DNA of 64,000 bases from Brevundimonas sp. (GTDB taxonomy: Bacteria > Pseudomonadota > Alphaproteobacteria > Caulobacterales > Caulobacteraceae), in assembly GCF_027487935.1 (NCBI RefSeq), contig NZ_JAIYCP010000008.1, positions 1 through 64,000 of the forward strand. The letters run 5' to 3'. Shown piece after piece: positions 55,401 to 63,608 of the stretch (position 1 is its first letter; each line of letters begins with the position of its first letter). Both the position numbers and the translations under genes were made by a program. The notes beneath the pieces were generated by a model. That model was given only the letters and a program-made list of their open reading frames with translations, was not told the origin of the DNA and made no database searches.

Positions 55401-56685
55401 GAAGGTCTCCGTCGAGATCCATGCGCCCCGGTCGGACCCGGACGTTGAGCGATCCGCTGAGTCGTTGGGCCCGATAGCTCAACAGCTCGGCGTCGATCAG
55501 GTCCACGGATCCGTCCAGCCGCCAACGCGAGGCATCGCCGCGGAAGACCCCCGCATAGGCTGCCGCCGCTCCGCTCGTCTGTCCGGTCAACCGGCTGAGG
55601 GATGGTGTCGTGATGGCGAGCCGGATCCCGTCCGGACTGCTCTGGTCCTTGAGCCTGATCTCACCGCTGGCGCGGGACTCCAGGTTCTCCGCGATCAGCC
55701 GCCAGCCGACCCCGATCCGTCCGTCGTCATTGCTGTCGCCTGAGGTCGCGAAGCCGAACCGCACGGTGCGACCGATGCGCTCTGCGAACGGGGCCAGCAG
55801 ATCCGAGCCGGAGAAGTCGGCAAAGCCTGAAATCCGCGTCCGGGTCTCACCGTAGCGGCCCCGGATCACCAGCGGTACGAAGTCGCCGGTGCGAACCGAA
55901 GCATCGACGATCTCGCCATTGACGACCGCCGTGGCGAAGAAGGGCTGGTCCGGGGAATAGCCGAGGGCCCCTGCCAGCGGTCCGCCGCGCGCCTCGCTGG
56001 CTCTCAGGTTCAGTCTCAGGTCCTCGAGCGCGTTTCCGATGGTCGCATTCAGACGCAGAAAATCGCCCGGCCGGCTGTTGCTGACGGCGCTGACCACGGC
56101 TGTCCGGGTCCCCTTGCGCGGCAGCCGGGTCCCACCAGACAGCCTCCAGCGCCCGTACTCCCGGCTGAAGCCCTCCAGCAGCTCGATGTCGGCTGAAAAC
56201 CGGTCGATATCGATCGACAGCGGCTGTGGGCCCGGCGGTTCGGTCGAGGGCCCGATTTCGGGGCGACGGATCAGCCGGATGACCCCGGCCTCGATCTCGG
56301 TCGCGTGGAACCGGCGGGTGATGAGGGGCCACCAGTCCCAGTCGACACGAACCTCTCGCGCCTCCAGCCAGATGCCTCGCGCGTCGGTGATCGTGACGCG
56401 GTCGATGGTGAAGTCGTCGAACAGATCGCCGTTCAGGCCCTCCACATTGATCCGGCCAAAGCGGCCGAGTTCCTTGCCGTCAACCAGGGCGGTTACCCGC
56501 TCCCGCCCGGAATCCGACAGGAGATACATCCGCCCGCCGACCGCGATGACGACAAGCAAGGCCGCAAGGACAGCCGCCGCGATACCGCCGAAGAAGGCCA
56601 GGGCCTGCAGTCGCGTACGCGTCTTCGCTACGGCCTCGACGGGCGTCTCCGGAGCGTCGTCGGCAGGAGGGGCGGGATCGGTCAA
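52459..56685 (-). CDS. tamB: translocation and assembly module protein TamB
   Basis: A 1408-residue inner-membrane-anchored periplasmic protein. One N-terminal membrane helix (FFGGIAAAVLAALLVVIAVG) is followed by a very long, repetitive beta-strand region (lipid-groove type) and a C-terminal DUF490 domain (RVLFGRSASQLSPLEAAQLA, AGVAALAGGGGFDVIGNLKT). TamB with TamA is thought to carry phospholipids or help outer-membrane proteins assemble. It starts with TTG at 56685, overlapping the tamA stop (TTGA), so the two are coupled. Confidence 0.95.
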   Translation of the reverse strand: MTDPAPPADDAPETPVEAVAKTRTRLQALAFFGGIAAAVLAALLVVIAVGGRMYLLSDSGRERVTALVDGKELGRFGRINVEGLNGDLFDDFTIDRVTITDARGIWLEAREVRVDWDWWPLITRRFHATEIEAGVIRLIRRPEIGPSTEPPGPQPLSIDIDRFSADIELLEGFSREYGRWRLSGGTRLPRKGTRTAVVSAVSNSRPGDFLRLNATIGNALEDLRLNLRASEARGGPLAGALGYSPDQPFFATAVVNGEIVDASVRTGDFVPLVIRGRYGETRTRISGFADFSGSDLLAPFAERIGRTVRFGFATSGDSNDDGRIGVGWRLIAENLESRASGEIRLKDQSSPDGIRLAITTPSLSRLTGQTSGAAAAYAGVFRGDASRWRLDGSVDLIDAELLSYRAQRLSGSLNVRVRPGRMDLDGDLRARGGSTAGIVGSLMGATPRLSFEALRPADGAVLLERVSLTGQAVTLTGSGGRTLVGGLGFRGRADITDAARLNPKAGGRFGGAVSASMARNGAAWQLRFDGRGRGLTTGMEELDRLLGSVPRLQLTGTLDKGQVAVERAQLTGARATAAARGLIAGDGVMRIAMDWNATGPFGVGPVAIDGTMTGAGTLTGTLAEPRADLNARFARVSAGSLMLTDAEMILSLRRGDDGSDGRIALTAGSNYGPARASGNFFLGGDSLRLTGVSLDAGGITAEGALALSGNIPSSADLSFTARAGAFLTSGTADGRIRLTDGTGADTAILDVTGQNVRLAGSDWVLRTFELNGRGKLDRLPFALKADVGGDTPVSFEGSGVYSRSGPSQTVVLEGGGRVREIAFNTRNPAVIALSGDGRIARLDLGIGGGVLLAELRQDSRAAIIEANLTSIDLGSLIQDMRGRVTGRLSLRGAGDDLSGSANVSLDDIRSIDAPGGIAVDGTMSALLVNNTLRVQANAADGDAVRAVADITLPVEASAAPLRLAIVRTRPMSGDVSIEGQIQPIWDLLAGGERSLSGQINARAAIAGSIAEPRLNGRLDLQQGSFRDSATGVRLDNVTFASRFDDTTGLVERFSAVDGAGGSVSGNGRIGLKEGSGSSFQLLLNRFRIIDNDVAEARASGLLTVTRGTEGNITLAGEMDIDQARIEANPPGSTGIVSMDVIEINRPGGDVPEADQNQQRGLQFGLDIALRSPGGDVRVIGRGLNVEMNVDARVTGTLARPTLSGTARVVRGDYDFAGKRFVFDQRGVVTLSTNPEQIRLNLTATREDPALTASIRVTGTAARPDIVLTSTPALPQDEILSRVLFGRSASQLSPLEAAQLAAGVAALAGGGGFDVIGNLKTLAGLDRLSFGGQASSLTVAGGRYITDDVYLEIIGGGETGAEVNVEWQVRRNLTVSSKFGGQGEASLSIRWRRQSREPGTGREDRRPGL

Positions 56686-58472
56686 AACGCCTGGCCGATG
56701 CTGACATAGATCTGGAAGTCGGCGTCTCCGTCTCGCCGGTCAAGCGGGAAGGCGATGTCGGCGCGGATCGGACCGAAGGGGAGTCTGTAGCGCACCCCGA
56801 TCCCGGCTCCATAACGCAGGTTGTTGAAGTTCGGCGTGGCCTGGAAGCCGATAGCGCCCGCATCGACGAAGGCGACGGCCTGGAAATTCCGCCAGACATT
56901 GCGACGGATTTCGACGGAGGTTTCGAAAAGGCTCAGACCGCCCCGCGGGGTGTTGTCCGGAAGCTGCGGCCCGGCACCCTGATACTCAAAACCACGCACC
57001 GAACCACCGCCGCCGGAATAGAAGAGACGGTCGGACGGCACGGTCAGTTCCTCACCGCCGATGATCGAGCCGATACGCAACCGACCCGCCAACACCGTCC
57101 GAGCTCCGTCCTGCAGAGGCAGATACCCGGTCACCTGGGCTTCGGTCCGAATGAACAGCGTCGTGTCCTCGCCCGTGACGGCCGTGGGCTGCGCGGAAGC
57201 GGTGAGACGCCATCCGGAAGTGGGGTCAAGCGGGTCGTCGGAACGGTCCAGATAGCCACTGCCGCGTGCGGTCAGGATCAGCAGGTCACGGTCGAAATTG
57301 ACCGGCATGCGGGTCAGCGGATCGAACCGGTTCTCATCGTATTTGCCCGCGTCCAGCCCAAGGCCGAAACTGACATGCGAGGTCTTGCCGAGCCGTTGCT
57401 GCAGGTCTGCCGACAGGGCGACGGCGGTTCGCCGATAGGCGTCCGTGTCCTCGTTCAGCAGGGCCCCTGACAGTTCGAGGGATTCCCCGGGACGACGCCA
57501 GTGCGGCAGACTCAATGCGAGGCCCAGGCGGCTGTCGACATCGGCCGCGCGGGCCTGCCAGACCAGTGTATCGGCGCGTCCGAAACGGTTATGCCAGGTC
57601 CAGATCAGGTCGAGGCCAGAGCCTTCGGCGGTCGAGAAGGTCGCCCCGGCCTCGAGAATACGGCGTGGGCGATCCGTCAGGGTGACGATGACCGGGCGGT
57701 TGCCGTCTGCATTGGCCTGCTCGCCGGGGCTCAGGGCCACACCGACACTGTCATAGACCCCGGTGTCAACCAGCCGACGCTCCAGCTCCGCGACGTCCTC
57801 TGGATCGTAGATCTCGCCTTCGGACCATGGTGCCAGACCGGCAACCCAGTCGGAGTTCGTACGGCTTGTTGTTTCGAGCCTTACACCGTCCAGTCTGACC
57901 AGGGCACCGGCTGCAATCCGGAAGCTCGGCTGGACCGTAAAGGCGGTGTGATCGACAACGACCCGGCGGGGTTGGGCGGTCGCGTCGGCATAGCCCCGGC
58001 GGGCCAGACCGGCCACGAGCCGGCCCTCGGCGGAGATGATGTCGCCGGCGCGGCCGGCCTGACCCGGTGTCAGTCCGACCTCACCCCTGACCGCGTCCGC
58101 AGTCACCTCATCGGGTGCCGGTTCGGTCCAGACCACCTGAATCGCGGCCAGTTCGAAGCGGCGTCCCGGGGTCACGTTGACGATGGCGACAGGGGCATCC
58201 TCGCCCTCGACCTCGTCTTCAAGCACCGGCTGATAATAGCCTTCGGATCGCAACAGCGCCTCGGCCGCCTGCAGGGCGCCTCTCGCGCGGCGGCGGGCCT
58301 CGAACCGGTTGGACGGGGCACCGTCGACTTCACCAACCGCACGGACCAACTGCGCTCGCAGATCGGCATCCAACGCCCCGCGGATCTCGGCGCGCGGATC
58401 GGCGACGGCAGGGGTAGCCAGCAACAGGACGCCGGCCGTGCCGATGAGAATCAAGGCGGGCCTTGGCGTCAA
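56682..58472 (-). CDS. tamA: autotransporter assembly outer-membrane protein TamA (BamA family)
   Basis: A 596-residue Omp85 protein: signal peptide (LTPRPALILIGTAGVLLLAT, AVADP cleavage), POTRA domains in the first ~290 residues (with the PGRRFELAAIQVVW and YDPEDVAELERRLVDTGVYD motifs), and a C-terminal 16-strand barrel starting near GATFSTAEGSGLDLI, with VRGFEYQGAGPQLPDNTPRG in the conserved L6 loop. The barrel ends in ADFQIYVSIGQAF with terminal phenylalanine. TTG 58472 after GAAGG gives the signal; the frame continues upstream but with no support. Confidence 0.93.
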   Translation of the reverse strand: MTPRPALILIGTAGVLLLATPAVADPRAEIRGALDADLRAQLVRAVGEVDGAPSNRFEARRRARGALQAAEALLRSEGYYQPVLEDEVEGEDAPVAIVNVTPGRRFELAAIQVVWTEPAPDEVTADAVRGEVGLTPGQAGRAGDIISAEGRLVAGLARRGYADATAQPRRVVVDHTAFTVQPSFRIAAGALVRLDGVRLETTSRTNSDWVAGLAPWSEGEIYDPEDVAELERRLVDTGVYDSVGVALSPGEQANADGNRPVIVTLTDRPRRILEAGATFSTAEGSGLDLIWTWHNRFGRADTLVWQARAADVDSRLGLALSLPHWRRPGESLELSGALLNEDTDAYRRTAVALSADLQQRLGKTSHVSFGLGLDAGKYDENRFDPLTRMPVNFDRDLLILTARGSGYLDRSDDPLDPTSGWRLTASAQPTAVTGEDTTLFIRTEAQVTGYLPLQDGARTVLAGRLRIGSIIGGEELTVPSDRLFYSGGGGSVRGFEYQGAGPQLPDNTPRGGLSLFETSVEIRRNVWRNFQAVAFVDAGAIGFQATPNFNNLRYGAGIGVRYRLPFGPIRADIAFPLDRRDGDADFQIYVSIGQAF

Positions 58473-58536
58473 ACTGGGACCTTCATCAGGATGCGGAGCG
58501 CGAAACCCTCGCTTGCCGCCGGACTGTCGACCGGGG

Positions 58537-58794
58537 TCAATAGAAGAGTGTTTCACTTTCGGGCTGAACCGATTCCTCGGAAGACAGCTTCTCGGCGGGC
58601 GTGGTGGTCGAATCAGCCGGCAGGGCCTCGGCAGCACCCGGGTCAGCCGCCGGAACCCCGGCGTCCTCGGCAACCGGAGCAAGGGGCACCTCAAGCGGCT
58701 CGTCCGTAACCGCCGCATCATTGGCGAACGGATCGCTGCAGGCGGCCAGACCGGAGACGATTGAAAGGGCCAGAACGGCGATCAGGCGTTTCAT
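58537..58794 (-). CDS. small acidic lipoprotein
   Basis: An 85-residue protein with a type II signal (MKRLIAVLALSIVSGLAACS, lipobox LAAC, cysteine 19) followed by an acidic, proline- and alanine-rich low-complexity segment (LEVPLAPVAEDAGVPAADPG), ending in ESVQPESETLFY. ATG 58794 is taken as start; the open frame to 58878 would hide the signal. Encoded just upstream of tamA on the same strand, so it may be cotranscribed with it. No family recognised. Confidence 0.72.
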   Translation of the reverse strand: MKRLIAVLALSIVSGLAACSDPFANDAAVTDEPLEVPLAPVAEDAGVPAADPGAAEALPADSTTTPAEKLSSEESVQPESETLFY

Positions 58795-58936
58795 CAGCTG
58801 AGTCTTTCCCGGGAACGGCCCTCCAATGCCTGGCCGCATAACCTGTTCCATAACGCCGAACGCGCGCCTGGTCACCACGCGCCGAAACCATTCGTTCGAG
58901 AATTTGCGTTAGGCTGCAGGCACGATGGGGGCGTGA

Positions 58937-60670
58937 ATGACCACTACGGCCTATGCGATGGTGTCGCTGGTGCGGTACCGGGAGCTCAAGACACGGATCG
59001 CACTGGCGGCCTTTATCGGCTTTACGGCATGGTTCGTGGTCCCCTCGATCTGGCCTCCGCTTTGGTTTGCGGCGGTTCTGGCCACGCAGGCGCTCGATTG
59101 GGCAGTTTTCAGGCGGTTCCGCCATCGGCAGGACTGGCAGCCCGACCGTCTCTACGTCGCCCTGTGCTGCGCGGTAACGGCGCTCGGTGTGGCCGTCTAT
59201 GGGGCCATGAGCGCCTATATGTGGTTCTCCGGTGGCGAGGTCGGGCGTGTGTTCGCCATGGTCCAGTGCGCCGGTGGCCTGCTGCATGTCAGCCTCCACA
59301 TGCACCATGCCCGACCGGTTCTGATTTCGGCTGTGGCACCCCACGCGACCTATTTCCTCGGCTTGCCGGCGTTCAGTGCCATCGCGAGCCGGAACTGGCC
59401 GGAGTTGCTGATCGCGATCGGCTGCATCCTCTATATGAGCCACCTGGTCGTGACGGTTAAGCAGAGTTCTTCCACCACAGGGGCGCTCAAGTCTGCCCGG
59501 GACGCCGAGCAGAACGCGCGCCGCAGGGCCGAGGTGGCCAGCGCTGCGAAATCGGACTTTCTCGCGGTGGTCAGTCACGAGATTCGCACGCCGATGAACG
59601 CGGTTATCTCCGCTGCCAATCTGCTCCGCCGGACGCGGCTGGACAGTCAGCAGCGGGAGCATGTGTCCATGCTGATCGATGCGGGCGATGTGCTGATGGG
59701 CCTCCTCAATGATGTGCTCGATTTTTCCAAGATCGAGGCCGGCAAGATGGAGCTGGAAAGCGCGGACATGGTCGTCCGCGACCGGTTGTCGACGATTGTC
59801 CGTCTTTGGGAGCCACGCGCCCTGGCCAATGGTGTCCGGCTCGTGGTGCGGGTCGCACCGGATGTGCCTGCTGTCGTGCGGACGGATCCGCTCAGGGTTC
59901 AGCAGATCCTGTTCAACCTGATGTCCAATGCCGTGAAGTTCACCGAGGACGGCGAAGTCAGCATTACCGTCAGCTGGGCGGAGGGCCGGCTGACAATGGC
60001 GGTGGCCGACACCGGCTGCGGCATAGCTGCAGACCGGATGGCCCAGATCTTCAACAGTTTCGAACAGGCCGATGTCGGCACAACCCGACGCTATGGCGGC
60101 ACCGGTCTGGGCCTCTCGATCAGTCGCAAACTGGCCGAACTGATGGGCGGCACCCTGTCCGTGCAGAGCGTCTATGGCGAGGGCTCGACCTTTGTTCTCA
60201 GCCTGCCGATGACGGTCGTCGAGAAAGCGACGATCCAGCGGGCCCGGCCGGTCGAGACGGAAGGGTCGCTGGCGGGGCGATCCATCCTGGCCGCGGACGA
60301 TCACGAGGTGAACCGCCGTATCCTGCAACTGCTGCTGGAGCCGCACGGCTGCCACCTGACCCTGGTCGAGAACGGTGCCGAGGCGGTGGAGGTGGCGTCG
60401 GAGCAGAGGTTCGATGCCATCCTGATGGACATGCAGATGCCGGTGATGGACGGGCTTGAGGCGACGCGCCGGATCCGTGCCGGTGCGATGAACGGTGCCA
60501 CACCGGTGATCGCCCTGACGGCGAATGCGCTCGATCTGCACCGGGCTGCCTGGGAAGCCGCCGGGGTCCAGGGCTTCCTGACCAAGCCGATCGATCCGGG
60601 ATTGCTCGCGACAACCCTTGCCGCTGCCTGTGCGATCGAGCGACCCGAGCCTGACGCCGCGGTCGCCTGA
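58937..60670 (+). CDS. membrane hybrid sensor histidine kinase
   Basis: A 577-residue protein. Residues 20-175 hold about five to six membrane helices as the sensor. The HisKA domain has His214 in VVSHEIRTPMNAV; the ATPase has NLMSNAVKFTEDGEV (N box), VADTGCGIAADRM (G1), FNSFEQADVG (F) and GGTGLGLSIS (G2). A C-terminal receiver has the acidic pair AADDHEVN and phosphoacceptor in AILMDMQMPVMDG, and lysine in FLTKPID. Output partner is unknown. It is divergent from the small lipoprotein/tamA group. Confidence 0.94.
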   Translation: MTTTAYAMVSLVRYRELKTRIALAAFIGFTAWFVVPSIWPPLWFAAVLATQALDWAVFRRFRHRQDWQPDRLYVALCCAVTALGVAVYGAMSAYMWFSGGEVGRVFAMVQCAGGLLHVSLHMHHARPVLISAVAPHATYFLGLPAFSAIASRNWPELLIAIGCILYMSHLVVTVKQSSSTTGALKSARDAEQNARRRAEVASAAKSDFLAVVSHEIRTPMNAVISAANLLRRTRLDSQQREHVSMLIDAGDVLMGLLNDVLDFSKIEAGKMELESADMVVRDRLSTIVRLWEPRALANGVRLVVRVAPDVPAVVRTDPLRVQQILFNLMSNAVKFTEDGEVSITVSWAEGRLTMAVADTGCGIAADRMAQIFNSFEQADVGTTRRYGGTGLGLSISRKLAELMGGTLSVQSVYGEGSTFVLSLPMTVVEKATIQRARPVETEGSLAGRSILAADDHEVNRRILQLLLEPHGCHLTLVENGAEAVEVASEQRFDAILMDMQMPVMDGLEATRRIRAGAMNGATPVIALTANALDLHRAAWEAAGVQGFLTKPIDPGLLATTLAAACAIERPEPDAAVA

Positions 60671-60674
60671 GCTC

Positions 60675-61757
60675 TCAGGCCCAGCGGCTCCGGGCATCGG
60701 CTAGGGAGATTGACGCCGCTTCCCCTGTCGGTTCGGCAGTTGTTCCGTTGAAGCGCGGTGCCGGTGCCGCCTGCAGCACGCCTGGATCAACAAATGTGCC
60801 CCGCGCGACATTGTGCGGATGGCTCGCGGCCTCCGCCCCGGTCAGAACCGGGGTAACGCAGGCGTTCGTGTCCCCGAAATGCGCTGCCCAGTCGTCCCGG
60901 TCACGGGTGGCGAAGATCGCCTCGAACCGGGCGTGAAGTGCGGGCCAGGCGGCGAGGTCGAGCTGTGGCGCCTCCTGGTGGCTCAGACCAAGGCCCGTGA
61001 TCAGGGCATCGTAAAACTGCGGCTCCAGGGCCCCCACCGCTATGAAACGGCCGTCCGCACAGGCGTAACAGCGATAGAAGGGTGCGCCGCCGTCCAGCAG
61101 ATTGGACCCCCGCGACCCGCTCCACAGGCCGCTTGCACCGAGGGCCTGGAACAGGCTCATCAGCAGGGCCGAGCCGTCGGTCATGGCGGCGTCCACAACG
61201 CGGCCCCGGCCCGTCGTCTTCGCTTCCAGCAAGGCCGCGAGCACGCCGGTGACCAGCATCATCGCCCCGCCACCATAGTCGCCGACCAGATTCAGGGGCG
61301 GTCGCGGCGGACGATCCGGCTCTCCCATCGCGTGGAGCGCGCCGCTGAGCGCGATATAGTTGATGTCATGGCCTACCTGTTGCGCCATTGGACCGGTCTG
61401 ACCCCAGCCGGTGATCCGGCCATACACCAGCCTGCCGTTGCGGTCGGTGCAGACATCCGGGCCCAGTCCCAGCCGCTCCATGACGCCGGGGCGGAAGCCC
61501 TCGATCAGCGCGTCCGCTGCACCGACCAGATCGAGCACACCGGCAAGATCGGCGGGGTTCTTGAGATTGACGTCAACCGGGGCGCGTCCACGGTGCAGCA
61601 CCGCCCCGCCGACCTCGCTGAACGCCGCCGGGCCGGCATCGGCGCTGCGGCGCAGGCGCAGGACCTCCGCGCCCATGTCGGCCAGAACCATGCCGGCGAA
61701 GGTGACGGGGCCGAGGCCGTCGAACTCGAGGATGCGCAGGCCGGACAGCGGTTTCAT
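60675..61757 (-). CDS. CaiB/BaiF family CoA transferase (alpha-methylacyl-CoA racemase-like)
   Basis: A 360-residue protein of family III CoA transferases. LSGLRILEFDGLGPVTFAGM and VLADMGAEVLRLRR at the N-terminus, DLVGAADALIEGFRPGVMER, GRITGWGQTGPMAQQVGHDI (with the aspartate region), and GRGRVVDAAMTDGSALLMSL match the racemase branch. The residue pattern does not fix its substrate; alpha-methylacyl-CoA racemase in fatty acid breakdown is the best fit. It is convergent with the histidine kinase gene (4-base gap) and lies just before tRNA-Lys. Confidence 0.88.
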   Translation of the reverse strand: MKPLSGLRILEFDGLGPVTFAGMVLADMGAEVLRLRRSADAGPAAFSEVGGAVLHRGRAPVDVNLKNPADLAGVLDLVGAADALIEGFRPGVMERLGLGPDVCTDRNGRLVYGRITGWGQTGPMAQQVGHDINYIALSGALHAMGEPDRPPRPPLNLVGDYGGGAMMLVTGVLAALLEAKTTGRGRVVDAAMTDGSALLMSLFQALGASGLWSGSRGSNLLDGGAPFYRCYACADGRFIAVGALEPQFYDALITGLGLSHQEAPQLDLAAWPALHARFEAIFATRDRDDWAAHFGDTNACVTPVLTGAEAASHPHNVARGTFVDPGVLQAAPAPRFNGTTAEPTGEAASISLADARSRWA

Positions 61758-61865
61758 CGTGACTGACTAACCCCGGTCCACGCGTTCGTCGAGCCAGCCC
61801 TTGACCGCGAGGACGGTTTGCAAGAGAAGGCGCGACGCCGGATTGCAAAAGCACCGGAATGGTAT

Positions 61866-61942
61866 GCGCCCTTAGCTCAGTTGGTTAGAGCATCTGACTT
61901 TTAATCAGAGGGTCCTCGGTTCGAGCCCGAGAGGGCGTACCA
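61866..61942 (+). tRNA. tRNA-Lys (anticodon UUU)
   Basis: A 77-base cloverleaf with encoded CCA. The acceptor stem pairs GCGCCCT (61866-61872) with AGGGCGT (61932-61938; one G-U pair), the D arm is GCTCAGTTGGTTAGAGC, the anticodon stem TCTGA/TCAGA has loop CTTTTAA (anticodon TTT at 61900-61902), and the T arm is CTCGG TTCGAGC CCGAG. The integrase gene 68 bases downstream suggests that its 3' end is an integration target. Confidence 0.96.
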
Positions 61943-62010
61943 TCTCATCTTATTGATATTAATGCGCGTTTCCTAGAAGTCCGCCAGACGCTTGGCGAGC
62001 AGTTGGGAGC

Positions 62011-63051
62011 CTAGTTGGGCGTTTTTGTTCTCGTTTCGAGCTTTCTGATAGCCGATTCGGCCAGTCCGCCGTCTCGCTTCAGGTAGTGTGAATCGAGGAT
62101 TGCGCCCACGTCACGCAGGCTGTGACCTGTAATTGTGGCGCTCTCCGCTTCACTGCATCCGGCGACGGCCAAACGGGTGACGGCAGTTCCGCGAAGATCG
62201 TGGAACGTCACCCCGGATACCCCGGCTTTCACGCAGGCTTTGCGCCAGGAAGCGCGGAATCCGGATTCTGTCCAAGATGTGCCGGCCTCGGTGGTCAGGA
62301 TGGTGACCGCGTCCTTTTTGGAGGTCATCACCTTGTCCAGCGCCGCCTTCAAAGGCGCGCCGACCGGGAGCGTCACACGAGCGCCAGTCTTCTGCTGCTT
62401 CAGGCGGATCGATTGACCGTCGTAAGCTGTCCAAGTGAGGCGCAGCAGATCGCCCTGACGTTGACCAGTCCACAGCGCGAGGGTCAATGCGAGATGGAGG
62501 TGCGCGGGCGCTTTTGCCAAGAACGCCGCCTCATCGGTGTCTGTCCACACGGCCTCTGTCCGATTCGCGCGGTACAGCCTGCCGGGTCTCTCGACCGGGT
62601 TCATTGCGATGAGACCGCGATTGAAGGCCCAAGAAAGCGAGCGTGCGAAAACGGCAAACTGATAATCCGCGCCGCGCCGCGATTTTAAGGCGACGCGATC
62701 CCGCCAAGCCAGAAACTCTCCGCGAGATCGCCGGTCGGAGATGGCCGCAATCGGAAAGTCACCGAACTCCGCCGCTATTACACGCAGATGCCGCTTGTAG
62801 TCCGCTGCGGTCCTGTCAGCGAGGCCGCGAAACTCTGACGACGACTGGTAGGCGTCAAAAATCGAGTGAAGCACGCCAACCGGCGAGGCCTTACGGGCAT
62901 TCAGCGCTTCGTTGTAGCCGGCGATGAACTCTGGCGAACCAAGCTTACCGCGCAGGCGTGGCCCTCCCTTCCACGCGTAATAGTAGGTCACCAGGGTCCC
63001 ATCAGCGAGCCGCTTCGAGATCCGATTGAGGCCCTTAAGCCGGACGCGCAT
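62011..63051 (-). CDS. tyrosine-type integrase beside tRNA-Lys
   Basis: A 346-residue phage-type integrase. The N-terminal arm/core part (RVRLKGLNRISKRLADGTLV, then TYYYAWKGGPRLRG) is common in alphaproteobacterial prophages; catalytic residues are Arg in LWTGQRQGDLLRLTW, His and Arg in VTFHDLRGTAVTRLA, His in ITGHSLRDVG and the Tyr nucleophile in LDSHYLKRDGG. ATG 63051 is taken as start; the open frame to 63135 overlaps the preceding small gene. It points towards tRNA-Lys, which is likely its attachment target. Confidence 0.9.
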   Translation of the reverse strand: MRVRLKGLNRISKRLADGTLVTYYYAWKGGPRLRGKLGSPEFIAGYNEALNARKASPVGVLHSIFDAYQSSSEFRGLADRTAADYKRHLRVIAAEFGDFPIAAISDRRSRGEFLAWRDRVALKSRRGADYQFAVFARSLSWAFNRGLIAMNPVERPGRLYRANRTEAVWTDTDEAAFLAKAPAHLHLALTLALWTGQRQGDLLRLTWTAYDGQSIRLKQQKTGARVTLPVGAPLKAALDKVMTSKKDAVTILTTEAGTSWTESGFRASWRKACVKAGVSGVTFHDLRGTAVTRLAVAGCSEAESATITGHSLRDVGAILDSHYLKRDGGLAESAIRKLETRTKTPN

Positions 63052-63235
63052 GGCGCTTTTCCTTCCACTCATCGAACGGACTAGACGAGTTCTTGTCCCG
63101 TTCGTTCTGCCGCTCAATCCTGATTGCGCCGTCAACCGTTATTTCCAGCGCACCCACCTCAAAGCCGGCCGCAAGGAAGCCTTTCAGCGCCTTTGCCACA
63201 TCGGCCTGAGTGAAGCGGGCGGGAGCTCGGGACAT
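63035..63235 (-). CDS. small protein encoded just upstream of the integrase
   Basis: A 66-residue protein: MSRAPARFTQADVAKALKGF, LAAGFEVGALEITVDGAIRI and an acidic/basic tail (ERQNERDKNSSSPFDEWKEK). Proteins with an FTQADV-type start are regularly seen directly before tyrosine integrases in alphaproteobacterial prophages; their role is not known to me. It overlaps the integrase start by 17 bases, so the two are coupled. Confidence 0.72.
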   Translation of the reverse strand: MSRAPARFTQADVAKALKGFLAAGFEVGALEITVDGAIRIERQNERDKNSSSPFDEWKEKRHARPA

Positions 63236-63236
63236 G

Positions 63237-63605
63237 TTAGCCGGTCGCGAACAGTCGAAAGTTTACCATCGCTGAAGGGCTGGCAGCAGCAGGTACGGCC
63301 ACGCCCACATTCGAGTTCCCGCTCGCCGTTTTGGTGAGCAGTTTCACCGTGGGAACCCAACTGACGACTTCGCAGGTGGCGATGGCCAATGCCGAGATTT
63401 TCAGCCGATCGCAGAGGACCTTGATGTCGACACCGACCATTGCGGACGCGGCCTGTGATCCGCTGGCCATCACGCGACCGGCAATCACGACCCCGCCGAG
63501 CAAAGTGACCGCCTGAACCGGGACGCGCAAGGCTCCACCAAATCGATCGTGATGGTCCGTGGTGTACAGAGGCGCGTCAGCAGACGGTGGGGAATCCGGT
63601 GACAC
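63237..63605 (-). CDS. hypothetical protein of the second island
   Basis: A 122-residue protein ending one base before the next gene starts. The middle contains FGGALRVPVQAVTLLGGVVI, AGRVMASGSQAASAMVGVDI and ATCEVVSWVPTVKLLTKTAS; beta-rich, no signal peptide or membrane helix. I do not recognise a family. Tight spacing on both sides (3 bases from the upstream gene, 1 base to the downstream gene) supports a coupled operon of island genes. Confidence 0.55.
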   Translation of the reverse strand: MSPDSPPSADAPLYTTDHHDRFGGALRVPVQAVTLLGGVVIAGRVMASGSQAASAMVGVDIKVLCDRLKISALAIATCEVVSWVPTVKLLTKTASGNSNVGVAVPAAASPSAMVNFRLFATG

Positions 63606-63608
63606 GGC

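Noticed and set aside
58718..60697. 659-codon minus-strand frame opposite the histidine kinase
   Set aside because: The plus strand encodes a complete HisKA-HATPase-receiver protein; the antisense product has no motif.
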